Shown here piece by piece: positions 1 to 6,625 of a stretch of 6,915 nt of DNA. Each line of letters begins with the position of its first letter. Positions within the stretch are counted from its first letter, which is position 1. This DNA is from Robiginitomaculum sp. Its GTDB lineage: Bacteria > Pseudomonadota > Alphaproteobacteria > Caulobacterales > Maricaulaceae. The translations under genes were made by a program, and so were the position numbers. Where the stretch lies: NCBI GenBank assembly GCA_002733735.2, contig NVWT02000009.1, positions 60,182 through 67,096 on the forward strand, written 5' to 3'. The notes beneath the pieces were generated by a model. It ran no database searches. It was not told the origin of the DNA and was given only the letters and a program-made list of their open reading frames with translations.

Positions 1-1710
1 GGCACTGCTAACTGGATAATCGGCTCCCAACAAAACATCGGTAAAACAAACAGTGAATTTGTCCGCGAAAAAGGAAATAACAATTTTCAAGCACAGCTTG
101 GTGATGTGCGAATTGTTGATGGCACAGCTAGTTATGTTGATCACACAACGCATAAAGAAACCAATGTGGAAGCAATCAATTTGACATTAAAGCTACCTAA
201 TATGAACAAGCCGATGAGCTTATCAGGAAGCTTAAAGCTAGATGAAAAGCCGTTTTCTTTGGACGCTAAACTATCCAGCCTTGGCGGATTTTTACAGGGC
301 GAAAGAACTCCGTTTTCACTGAAAGCTGGCGGTGAATTGATAAACCTCACATTTGATGGCGAGTTTAGCGAAGCCAAAGACATTCGGTTTTCCGGAAATA
401 TGGATTTAACTATCCCGTCATTACAAAAACTAATGCAGATAAATGGTAACAAAATCGCCTTTCGCCCTGATACCTTTGGAGCATTTTCAATCAGTGGCAA
501 AGTCAAAGGGACAACAGATCGTTTAGCATTCACATCGGCTAATTTAGTTTTTGATAACATCAACGGATCGGGAAATTTTGCAGCAATACTTAGCGGCAGC
601 AAACCAAAACTTACCGGTAATTTGCAAATCAACACACTTGATCTAAATCCGTATTTGCCGCCAGTTCCGCCGAAAGGCACCAAGATTGAAAGCTGGAGCA
701 AGCAGCCATTACAATTAGACGTGTTAAAAGCCGCTAATGCTAATTTCAAGCTATCTGTTGCCAACCTTAAAGCCCGCAATATTGAATTTACGACGACAAC
801 TGTAACAACCAAATTGGTAAATGGCCGCTTGGAAGCAATTATATCAGATAGTAAGCTATATGGCGGCACTAATACTGGTGTAATCGTGGTCAATTCCCGT
901 GGAAATACTCCGTCTTTTTCTTTCAAATCGCAAATAAAAGATGTGTCGGCATTACCATTATTAACTGCTGCTGCGGAGATTGAAAATATTGAAGGCACTG
1001 GCGAGTTACAGCTGGATATAAAAGCTGCCGGCAAATCGATTGATGCAATAATGCGCTCATTATCTGGAAGCGCCAATATGCAGGTGCGTGATGGAGCAAT
1101 ACGCGGGGTTAATCTGGCTTCGGTTTTACGTAATGCCCAGTCGTATTTGCTAACCGGGGCATTATCCGCTGAGGCCGGCCAAACCGCCAAAACTGACTTT
1201 TCTTCTTTATCCGGCACCTTTTCCTTAAACAAAGGCGTGGCCAGAAATACCGACATGCTTATGAGCGGACCATTGGTTCGGGTAACCGGCAAAGGGCAAA
1301 TTGACCTTGGCGGACAGAGCATTGATTATCGAATGATGCCAAAGGCCGTGGCCAGCTTAAAAGGTCAAGGCGGCGAAAATCAATTGCAGGGGATTAGCGT
1401 TCCATTTCGAGTACAAGGGCCATGGAACAACATCAAGGCCGGGCTGGATACAGCAGCCTTACAACAAGCAGCATTAAACCGCGCCAAAGCTGAGGCCGGT
1501 AAATTGATTAGAGACAATGTCGGCGGTGAGTTAGGCGGCTTACTGCAAGGGTTCTTAGGCGGCCAACAGGCACAGCCAACAACTGATGCTGAACCCGGCG
1601 ATGAGAGCGCTGCGCCCGAAAAATCCGATGAAGAAAAAGCTTTAGGCATTCTTGGCGGATTACTGGGATTTGGCGGATCAGAAAACCCACCGGCCAAAGA
1701 TGATGAATAA
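1..1710 (+). CDS. AsmA family protein, C-terminal part (5' end outside window)
   Basis: The reading frame is open from base 1 to a TAA at 1708-1710, giving 569 residues. The first ATG/GTG inside the window is not the true start, because residues encoded by 1-105 continue the same beta-rich pattern. The fragment has the long, polar, beta-strand-rich character of AsmA-like proteins. The most diagnostic part is the C-terminal block at about nt 1054-1460, with AIRGVNLASVLRNAQ, GTFSLNKGVARNTDMLMSGP, a GKGQIDLGGQSIDYRM strand and VPFRVQGPW. AsmA-family proteins are anchored in the inner membrane by an N-terminal helix, missing here, and extend into the periplasm; relatives such as TamB and YhdP are implicated in phospholipid transport to the outer membrane. 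The end is unusual: a Gly/Leu-rich segment (nt 1522-1560), an acidic Pro/Ala/Glu linker (1564-1638) and a second Gly/Leu segment (1639-1680). Family assignment is confident; the exact role is inferred. Confidence 0.9.
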   Translation, partial: GTANWIIGSQQNIGKTNSEFVREKGNNNFQAQLGDVRIVDGTASYVDHTTHKETNVEAINLTLKLPNMNKPMSLSGSLKLDEKPFSLDAKLSSLGGFLQGERTPFSLKAGGELINLTFDGEFSEAKDIRFSGNMDLTIPSLQKLMQINGNKIAFRPDTFGAFSISGKVKGTTDRLAFTSANLVFDNINGSGNFAAILSGSKPKLTGNLQINTLDLNPYLPPVPPKGTKIESWSKQPLQLDVLKAANANFKLSVANLKARNIEFTTTTVTTKLVNGRLEAIISDSKLYGGTNTGVIVVNSRGNTPSFSFKSQIKDVSALPLLTAAAEIENIEGTGELQLDIKAAGKSIDAIMRSLSGSANMQVRDGAIRGVNLASVLRNAQSYLLTGALSAEAGQTAKTDFSSLSGTFSLNKGVARNTDMLMSGPLVRVTGKGQIDLGGQSIDYRMMPKAVASLKGQGGENQLQGISVPFRVQGPWNNIKAGLDTAALQQAALNRAKAEAGKLIRDNVGGELGGLLQGFLGGQQAQPTTDAEPGDESAAPEKSDEEKALGILGGLLGFGGSENPPAKDDE

Positions 1711-1727
1711 TTCTTGAAACACCGATT

Positions 1728-1761
1728 CCTGTCACTCCGGCCTACGAGCCGGAGTGACGGG
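1728..1761. repeat. REP-like palindrome / possible bidirectional terminator between convergent genes
   Basis: GTCACTCCGGC (1731-1741) is exactly reverse-complementary to GCCGGAGTGAC (1748-1758), with a 6-base loop CTACGA. Three more pairs (CCT with GGG, one of them G-T) extend the stem to 14 bp. It begins 17 bases after the AsmA stop codon and ends 36 bases before the convergent hydrolase stop codon, so it could terminate transcription from both sides. There is no clean T tract; only TTGTTT follows on the plus strand. Stems of this GTCACTCCGGC type resemble dispersed intergenic palindromes common in proteobacterial genomes. Repeat status cannot be judged from a single copy. Confidence 0.65.
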
Positions 1762-1797
1762 TTGTTTAGAAGCAGAAGCAGCCGTTGGCCATTAAGT

Positions 1798-3495
1798 TTA
1801 GTGGCTTACCTTTTCAAACAAAATACGATCCGCATATGTGCCCGAAATATGACATCCAATGATGTTGGAAGTTTCGTCGCGAATGAAGGCCATTTTAAAC
1901 TGGGTCTGTATAGTTATAAATGTGTCCTTTTGATAAGGTGTCATAGGTATATCTGAAAACCATACGTTTTGTGCAACAAGCTCTCCTTCAACAATAGCAA
2001 ACACATATTCCGTATCCAATTCTTTGCTGTAATAACGGCCTACATAGTCACTAAGGTTGGCGCTGGCTTTATCAAATGGCGCAAGCTCGATACGCTGTGC
2101 ATCAAGTTTTCCGTGCATACCCAATTTGTACTTCAAAGAACGCACTTCTCCATCCTCATCAGCAGCAAATATCAAAGATCTGCCCAGAGCCGGGTTAACT
2201 ATAAATTCAGTCGGTGAGACAGGCTCCAGTTTTCCATTCTGTGATGACCCTATAGTAGATAAATAAAGGGTTTCAGAATCACGGGTGACTGTGAATATAA
2301 GGCTGCCGAATAATTCGTAATTTCCAACATAACGCTCAAGCTGTTCTTCCGTTGGGTATTGTATCTTTGAAACGGGTTTTTCTATGAATTCTGGTTTGTC
2401 TTTTAAATATATATCGGCAATGCCGTAAGCAATTTTTGCGGTATCAAACCGTGAGGTGTTGCTCAATATGGATACAGAAAATTTCTGTTCGGGGATGCGC
2501 AGAAGAAAACTGCGATATCCTGCATCGCGCCCCCCGTGGCTCCATGTGGCCAACCCTTTATAGGGGTTGGTTTCTTGCCCCATTGCATAAATTATTTTAG
2601 CACCAGAATTAAGTACGCCTCGTTCTTTCATGGCTATTATCGTGTCTTTCGTTCCTGCAACCGGCGTTTCAAAATTTTGCGTCCACTTTATAAGGTCTTC
2701 CGCAGTGGTAAATAGACCCGTTGAGCCAACTATGCTGTAATTGAGGTTGCCCTTTGTGAACCCGTTACTGGCCGTGTAATAGGAGTAAGCGCGGCCCGTT
2801 ACGATTTTTGCATTATCATCATGAAAATGTGTGCCCTTCATGCCAATTGGATCAAAAATACGGGTTTGTGTGAACTCTGAGAAAGACTGTCCTGAAACCT
2901 GATCAACCACTTGAGCCAACAAGAGATATGCTAAATTATTATATTGGTATTCTGAGCCCGGTTTAAAGTTTAAGTCTGTTTGCCGATAAGCCACCCGATT
3001 GGCTTGCTCCTGAGTCACCGCATCAGCTTCTTGCCACCCTGCCATGCGCAAAAGCGTCCCTGTTTCTCTTAAGCCGCTTGTGTGATTAAGCATCTGGCGA
3101 AGTGTAATTGTGTGGCCCAGATTTTTAAGTTCGGGTAGATAAGTTCGCACATCATCATCCAGAGACAGCAAACCATCTTCCGCCAGCAACAAAATAGAAA
3201 ATGCTGTAAACTGTTTTGATAAGGACGCAGCGGCAAAAGGTGTTTGCGGTGTAATTGGTATTCCGTATTCGAGATTGGCCACACCCAAACCAAGACTATA
3301 TTCTAGTTTGCCATCGAGTGACACAGCGATGGCAACGCCCGGGGCATCCGTGCTGTCCCATTCTGATAGTAAAGCTTCAACAGCCTTTTTCTGAGTGTTT
3401 TGGTGTTGGTTTTTTTCTAGTGTGGGTGATGAACACCCAACGATGAGCACGCCGCCCAATATCGTTAGCGATTTAAGAAACAATGATTTTGACAT
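1798..3495 (-). CDS. Serine hydrolase lipoprotein, class C beta-lactamase/PBP fold, with two C-terminal beta domains
   Basis: A 565-residue exported serine hydrolase. The N-terminus has a short basic start, a hydrophobic core and a lipobox ending in Gly20-Cys21, which predicts a lipoprotein. The catalytic domain (about 35-365) shows all three motifs of the beta-lactamase family (Pfam PF00144 type): S91-L-S-K94 inside FAAASLSKQFTAF, Y185-N-N187, and H320-G-G322 in place of KTG. The tail holds two similar lipocalin-like beta units, each opening with a Y-V-G-x-Y motif (389-393 and 484-488). Family members include D-aminopeptidases, esterases, EstB-type enzymes and PBP4*-like proteins; true beta-lactamase activity is not implied, and the substrate is unknown. 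The ATG at 3495 is supported by an AAAAAAGG ribosome-binding site 9 bases upstream (about 3505-3512). It lies downstream of, and in the same direction as, the 7-TM AraC regulator, across a 112-base gap. Confidence 0.9.
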   Translation of the reverse strand: MSKSLFLKSLTILGGVLIVGCSSPTLEKNQHQNTQKKAVEALLSEWDSTDAPGVAIAVSLDGKLEYSLGLGVANLEYGIPITPQTPFAAASLSKQFTAFSILLLAEDGLLSLDDDVRTYLPELKNLGHTITLRQMLNHTSGLRETGTLLRMAGWQEADAVTQEQANRVAYRQTDLNFKPGSEYQYNNLAYLLLAQVVDQVSGQSFSEFTQTRIFDPIGMKGTHFHDDNAKIVTGRAYSYYTASNGFTKGNLNYSIVGSTGLFTTAEDLIKWTQNFETPVAGTKDTIIAMKERGVLNSGAKIIYAMGQETNPYKGLATWSHGGRDAGYRSFLLRIPEQKFSVSILSNTSRFDTAKIAYGIADIYLKDKPEFIEKPVSKIQYPTEEQLERYVGNYELFGSLIFTVTRDSETLYLSTIGSSQNGKLEPVSPTEFIVNPALGRSLIFAADEDGEVRSLKYKLGMHGKLDAQRIELAPFDKASANLSDYVGRYYSKELDTEYVFAIVEGELVAQNVWFSDIPMTPYQKDTFITIQTQFKMAFIRDETSNIIGCHISGTYADRILFEKVSH

Positions 3496-3536
3496 AACAG
3501 TAAACCTTTTTTGATGACTAAGAACGGTTTAATGTT

Positions 3537-3580
3537 GGCGTACTTTTATGAGGGCGTCGTCCGACTACGCGAAGTCGTAC
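3537..3580. promoter_or_regulatory. Three spaced heptamers, candidate activator sites upstream of the hydrolase gene
   Basis: In the 112-base gap between the AraC-type regulator and the hydrolase, the plus strand shows GGCGTAC (3537-3543), GTCGTCC (3556-3562) and GTCGTAC (3574-3580), consensus G[T/G]CGT[A/C]C. Starts are spaced 19 and 18 bases apart, in direct orientation, and the block ends 42 bases upstream of the hydrolase ATG. AraC-family proteins normally bind direct repeats roughly two helical turns apart, so these are plausible sites for the neighbouring regulator. The motif is short and could be chance. A weak hairpin (CGACT 3562-3566 with AGTCG 3573-3577) overlaps it. I could not identify a convincing -35/-10 pair for the hydrolase. 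Confidence 0.3.
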
Positions 3581-3607
3581 CAATTATTTTAAAGCAAGAT
3601 GGAAACC

Positions 3608-4681
3608 TTATAGAATATTGGCCTTTCGGTAAGCGCTTGGCGTTATGCCTGTATGCTTTTTAAAGGCGTTGTTAAATGAGGACTTTGAATTAAAACCGAC
3701 CTCGTATAAAATGTCGAGTACAGACATGTTTGAAGGCGCTTCTTTTACAAGTATTTTTTTGGCTTCCTCAATCCGATAAGCGTTCACAAAATCAAAGAAA
3801 TGTTGCCCTATATGATGGTTTATCAATATTGATAAATCTCGTGACTGCACGGATAATTGTCGCGCTAGTTTTTTTAGCGTTAAGCTCGCATCATGGTATG
3901 GCTGTTCACTCGTCATATGGCGTTCAAGTTTTGTGAGAGCCGCCATATCTTTTGCGTTCCGGTCATCGTCGCTTAATAAATCCTGCACACGCTTTAATTT
4001 GCTATCCACACTGCGAAAAAGCTCTGGGTGATGCAGTGCATTGAGCGTGAACCAAATAATGACGCCCGTAGCAAACATGGAAACCCCTATTTGCAAAGCG
4101 GGTAGAGCTTGCTCGAAAACCCCAAATTTACTAAAACTTTTTGCGACGACAAATGTATGTGCGAAAAGAGAGGTTCCTGCGAGTTGGTAAAGCCATTTTA
4201 GGGCGCAAGAATTATCACGCGCATAATTTTCTCGATAGATAATGTTAAACTTCCGAAGTACTAAAAATACGGCAACCATATAAAGGTAGTAATGTATATG
4301 TCCCGCTGCTTCCACCCAGCTACTTTTTAGTACTCCAAAAACAGCAAGACATAGAGCTACTAGAAACGGGAATAGGTGCAGGATGTGTGTTTTTTTGAAT
4401 TTAAAATTCGGATAACATACAGTCAAAAAATACAGAAAAAAGGCAGGCATTTGTAAAAATGCTAGAGCCTCTATGAGAGCGTAGATTATTGACGATGGCG
4501 GAATTAATAAGTATAAAAAGAAACCGCTTAAACTCATCGCTGTCAAAATGAGAAAGCCGGCAAAGAACTTGTTGCTAAGCGCCCTCTCCGTTTTCACCGT
4601 GAGGAGAAAACTAGCAAGTAATAAAGCCGTGAACGCTGAAATAACGCCAAATATGTTCAAAAATGTTTCGTAAGCCATCAT
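3608..4681 (-). CDS. Membrane-embedded AraC-family regulator (7 TM helices + C-terminal HTH)
   Basis: A 357-residue one-component regulator. About seven hydrophobic helices are visible at roughly 7-29, 38-60, 64-90, 98-119, 125-146, 161-181 and 191-215. A linker rich in Lys, Arg and Asp (222-260) follows, then an AraC/XylS-type double helix-turn-helix (about 263-357). The HTH shows the hallmarks LTLKKLARQLSVQSRDLS in the first motif, and FFDFVNAYRIEEAKKIL, VLDILYEVGFNSKSSFNNAFKKHTGITPSAYR in the second. With an odd helix number the N-terminus should lie outside and the DNA-binding domain in the cytoplasm. The ligand is unknown; the membrane domain may sense an envelope or hydrophobic signal. 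The hydrolase lipoprotein immediately downstream on the same strand is the obvious candidate target. The start is MM (ATGATG), with no Shine-Dalgarno-like stretch upstream; a TATA-like box only 8 bases before it suggests a leaderless message. Confidence 0.9.
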   Translation of the reverse strand: MMAYETFLNIFGVISAFTALLLASFLLTVKTERALSNKFFAGFLILTAMSLSGFFLYLLIPPSSIIYALIEALAFLQMPAFFLYFLTVCYPNFKFKKTHILHLFPFLVALCLAVFGVLKSSWVEAAGHIHYYLYMVAVFLVLRKFNIIYRENYARDNSCALKWLYQLAGTSLFAHTFVVAKSFSKFGVFEQALPALQIGVSMFATGVIIWFTLNALHHPELFRSVDSKLKRVQDLLSDDDRNAKDMAALTKLERHMTSEQPYHDASLTLKKLARQLSVQSRDLSILINHHIGQHFFDFVNAYRIEEAKKILVKEAPSNMSVLDILYEVGFNSKSSFNNAFKKHTGITPSAYRKANIL

Positions 4682-4689
4682 TCAGAACG

Positions 4690-4695
4690 TTATAA
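4690..4695 (-). promoter_or_regulatory. Candidate -10 element immediately before the AraC-type gene
   Basis: On the minus strand TTATAA ends 8 bases before the first ATG of the regulator gene. A TGGTCA at 4711-4716 sits 15 bases further upstream and is a poor -35. If this box is used, transcription would begin at or next to the start codon, which fits the lack of a ribosome-binding site. TTATAA is its own reverse complement and AT-rich sequence is common, so the call is tentative. Confidence 0.3.
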
Positions 4696-4732
4696 GAAAC
4701 AATCTGAAAATGACCACCTTTTTCTAAAACTT

Positions 4733-4750
4733 GATACTCAACAGAGTCTC
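4733..4750. promoter_or_regulatory. Imperfect inverted repeat upstream of the AraC-type gene, candidate operator
   Basis: GATACTC (4733-4739) and GAGTCTC (4744-4750) form arms that match at 6 of 7 positions around a 4-base spacer AACA. The element lies about 50 bases upstream of the regulator's start, a usual place for an operator. It could serve autoregulation or another dimeric regulator, although AraC proteins more often use direct repeats. As RNA it would be only a short hairpin without a T tract, so I do not call it a terminator of the gene upstream. Confidence 0.3.
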
Positions 4751-4863
4751 ATTTGTAGGATTAAAGAGCCGAGTCGGCCAAGAGAATCTCATCGGCGGTT
4801 AGGCCAATAAAGGTTATCATTTGAAGTATCCGCAACTCGCATATTATTGTGTTTCAGCCAATC

Positions 4864-5334
4864 CTAACTGATCAGTTTTTTGGCCTGTTTGCGCCAGTCA
4901 TCACGATCTATGCGCCCCTTAAAGCTCAGTTTTGCGTCAACGTCTGCTACTTGGTTATCGTTCCAATTGGCGATTTGTTTATAATAATAAACCCCCATAT
5001 CGTTACACAAGGTTTCCAGTTTCGGGCCAATACCCTTAATTTGTTGCAAATCATCAGGATCACCTTCGCTTGGTGTCTCATAAAATGTCGGTACGACCAT
5101 TGGTGCCGGACTCGATTTGAGATTTAACTGTGATTCCAATTCAGCCACTTGCGAGCGCAAATTATTTTTTGCCGCTTGGCATTCCTCTATACTGGAGCGA
5201 AGTCGCGCCAGTTCAATATCCTGATCATCATTTTCAACAGGTTTTTTACGACTACATAACCAACAACCAATGATCAGCCCCAATAAAGCCGAAGCAGCAA
5301 TTAGCAACCACATCTGTCCAATAAGCCAAGCCAT
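4864..5334 (-). CDS. Small membrane protein with coiled coil and C-terminal helix-hairpin-helix domain
   Basis: A 156-residue protein. One hydrophobic, Gly/Ala-containing helix (about 4-27) is followed by Ser-Arg-Lys-Lys (28-31), so by the positive-inside rule the rest should be cytoplasmic. A charged heptad-like region (about 38-72) looks like a coiled coil, then a Pro-rich linker. The C-terminus (92-156) is a helix-hairpin-helix module with KGIGPK (100-105) and FKGRIDRDDW (138-147). The same module occurs in alphaproteobacterial proteins annotated as predicted 5' DNA nuclease-like (COG3743 type) and as an extension of some NADH dehydrogenase NuoE and ribosomal proteins. HhH modules usually bind nucleic acid without sequence specificity; I see no catalytic domain. 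The ATG at 5334 has a strong AAGGAG site, and the gene follows the OmpA gene at 12 bases, so the two are almost certainly cotranscribed. Function unknown. Confidence 0.85.
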   Translation of the reverse strand: MAWLIGQMWLLIAASALLGLIIGCWLCSRKKPVENDDQDIELARLRSSIEECQAAKNNLRSQVAELESQLNLKSSPAPMVVPTFYETPSEGDPDDLQQIKGIGPKLETLCNDMGVYYYKQIANWNDNQVADVDAKLSFKGRIDRDDWRKQAKKLIS

Positions 5335-5342
5335 ATCTACTG

Positions 5343-5348
5343 CTCCTT
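5343..5348 (-). promoter_or_regulatory. AAGGAG ribosome-binding site overlapping the upstream stop codon
   Basis: On the minus strand AAGGAG shares bases with the TAA stop of the OmpA gene (5347-5349) and lies 8 bases before the ATG of the HhH gene. It fixes that start and suggests translational coupling, in which ribosomes ending the OmpA frame restart on the next gene. Confidence 0.75.
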
Positions 5349-6462
5349 AATCTTCAACAATTATTTCAATGCGCCGGTTCTGCGCCCGGCATTGTAAAGT
5401 ATTTTGCGTACAAACAGGTTGGTTCGGACCAAAGCCGCTTGCTGTAAACTGCTGCGGATTACCGCCCTTGCTTAGCAAATAGTCCACCACCGAATTCGCC
5501 CGCAAATTAGAGAGGTGAACATTATATTCATCGGCGCCAGTATTGTCTGTATGGCCGCCAACATTTAGCGAAAAAGCACTGCATTGCAGCGATAGCTGCA
5601 CAAGAAAATCTAAAAACCCATGGCTTTCTTCACCAATTTTCGCGCTATTGAATTCAAATAAAATCTTGTTTTTGACCAATGCCTCGGCGAATAGTTGCTG
5701 ACACTTTGCGGAAGTTTCTATCTCACCTGCATCAACAGCAATGCCAAATTCATTTGGTTTTGGTGCTGGCCAAGTGATCTGCGCCAATCCGGTAAAATCA
5801 CCGCCAATATTATTGATCACACCCGAAACACTCTTCGCTTTTTGCTTATCAGCGGCAGTTCCAGTTAATGCGAAATTCTGATCTTCCAAAACCACCAAAG
5901 CGGTATCTAATTGCGTTAAAGACTGCAACACAATGATCATCTGCGGCACAGCACCGGCAAATGCACCAGAAGAAACTTTCAACTCGTCGTTAAATTTTCC
6001 GGCAAATAGCTTATTAGCTTGATCACGTATAAGACGCTGGTCGGCTTTGTTATCGACATAACCACTAATTGCAACAACACCATCAGAGCTTAAAGTCGCC
6101 GCCCAATTAGGATTAACAACTGGCTCTGCAACTTGCAAACCGCTCATGTCAACCACTGTTATTCCGCCAGTAATAAGCCCGCCGGAACCAGTACTGCTCA
6201 ATACACCTTGTTTTATTGCCTCGAATTGCTGCTGCGAGGAAGCATCGCCAACAACGATTGCTCTTTGTCCGTCCAAAAACACAAAAACATCATCATGATC
6301 AGCCGCCAATAATGTTTGCTTGGCATTTGCTTGCAAAGTTTGCGCAATAACTTTAGCACTTTTTGCGCCGGACAGTTGGCTAAGTACCTCATAATGAATG
6401 CCCATTGCACCCAAACCAAGGAATGCAAGTAACCCGATCAATAGTTTCATGCCAACTGACAT
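5347..6462 (-). CDS. OmpA-family peptidoglycan-binding protein with BON-like repeats
   Basis: A 371-residue envelope protein. A single N-terminal hydrophobic helix (about 5-22) with Lys6 near its start acts as a membrane anchor or uncleaved signal. Residues about 40-232 contain three beta-alpha-beta units resembling BON domains, around 58-105, 120-168 and 180-231, each ending in a valine/isoleucine-rich strand. The C-terminal domain (about 252-371) is OmpA-like: ILFEFNSAKI, VGGHTDNTG (301-309) and LSNLRANSVVDYL, ending CRAQNRRIEI. Asp306 and Arg321, 15 residues apart, match the residues that hold diaminopimelate in Acinetobacter OmpA. The architecture (TM, BON, OmpA) resembles mycobacterial ArfA. 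Cys254, Cys294, Cys351 and Cys358 could form disulfides in the periplasm. The ATG at 6462 is preferred over Met5 because GGGGAT lies 7 bases upstream. First gene of an operon with the HhH protein; likely role is tethering the inner membrane to peptidoglycan. Confidence 0.9.
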   Translation of the reverse strand: MSVGMKLLIGLLAFLGLGAMGIHYEVLSQLSGAKSAKVIAQTLQANAKQTLLAADHDDVFVFLDGQRAIVVGDASSQQQFEAIKQGVLSSTGSGGLITGGITVVDMSGLQVAEPVVNPNWAATLSSDGVVAISGYVDNKADQRLIRDQANKLFAGKFNDELKVSSGAFAGAVPQMIIVLQSLTQLDTALVVLEDQNFALTGTAADKQKAKSVSGVINNIGGDFTGLAQITWPAPKPNEFGIAVDAGEIETSAKCQQLFAEALVKNKILFEFNSAKIGEESHGFLDFLVQLSLQCSAFSLNVGGHTDNTGADEYNVHLSNLRANSVVDYLLSKGGNPQQFTASGFGPNQPVCTQNTLQCRAQNRRIEIIVED

Positions 6463-6489
6463 TTTAACATCCCCAAAAGCGAGTATTCG

Positions 6490-6518
6490 ATAAAATCACA
6501 TCTAATAGGAAAGGTAAA
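6490..6518 (-). promoter_or_regulatory. Candidate promoter of the OmpA/HhH operon
   Basis: On the minus strand TTTACC (6513-6518) and TTTTAT (6490-6495) are 17 bases apart, each matching the sigma-70 consensus at 4 of 6 positions. They lie 28 bases or more upstream of the OmpA ATG. The region is AT-rich, so other pairs are possible; treat this as one candidate. Confidence 0.3.
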
Positions 6519-6548
6519 CTTATTTAACGAATTACGCTCACAAATATT

Positions 6549-6567
6549 GTGCCAATAAAACAGGCAC
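6549..6567. promoter_or_regulatory. Inverted repeat in the divergent promoter region
   Basis: GTGCC (6549-6553) and GGCAC (6563-6567) are perfect 5-base arms around a 9-base AT-rich spacer. The 19-base element sits midway in the 190-base gap between the divergent OmpA and crystallin-like genes, where a single dimeric regulator could control both. Five-base arms often arise by chance. Confidence 0.25.
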
Positions 6568-6625
6568 TAAACACCTTGATTTGCAGATTCAGCTCATGTT
6601 CATGTAATATCATACAAAGTAAAAT

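Noticed and set aside
141..1322. A 393-codon open frame on the minus strand, antisense to the AsmA gene
   Set aside because: Its translation is rich in Ser, Pro, Leu and Cys without domain motifs, and it lies wholly opposite a well-recognised coding frame; it is a shadow of the AsmA codon pattern.
1380..1735. Two short minus-strand open frames over the AsmA 3' end
   Set aside because: They mirror the Gly/Ala-rich coding sequence (giving Pro/Ser/Ala-rich translations), one runs through the palindrome, and no ribosome-binding site or family motif is evident.
1714..2266. Small plus-strand open frames in the convergent gap and over the hydrolase 3' end
   Set aside because: The translations have no recognisable features and overlap the conserved C-terminal beta domains of the hydrolase on the other strand.
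1798..3495. Calling the hydrolase a true antibiotic-resistance beta-lactamase (AmpC)
   Set aside because: It is a lipoprotein, has HGG instead of KTG and carries two extra C-terminal beta domains, so it belongs to the broader serine hydrolase family with unknown substrate.
3562..3577. CGACT/AGTCG hairpin downstream of the regulator gene as a terminator
   Set aside because: A 5-bp stem with no following T tract is too weak, and it overlaps the heptamer array that better explains the similarity.
4768..4797. GC-rich GCCGA...TCGGC pairing downstream of the HhH gene as a terminator
   Set aside because: Only about five pairs can form around a long loop, and the following CTCTTTAATCC on the minus strand is a weak T run; alternative pairings compete. 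Not strong enough to call.
6594..6605. Tandem TCATGT TCATGT before the crystallin-like gene
   Set aside because: Two copies of a hexamer in an AT-rich promoter region are easily explained by chance, and no known regulator site is matched.
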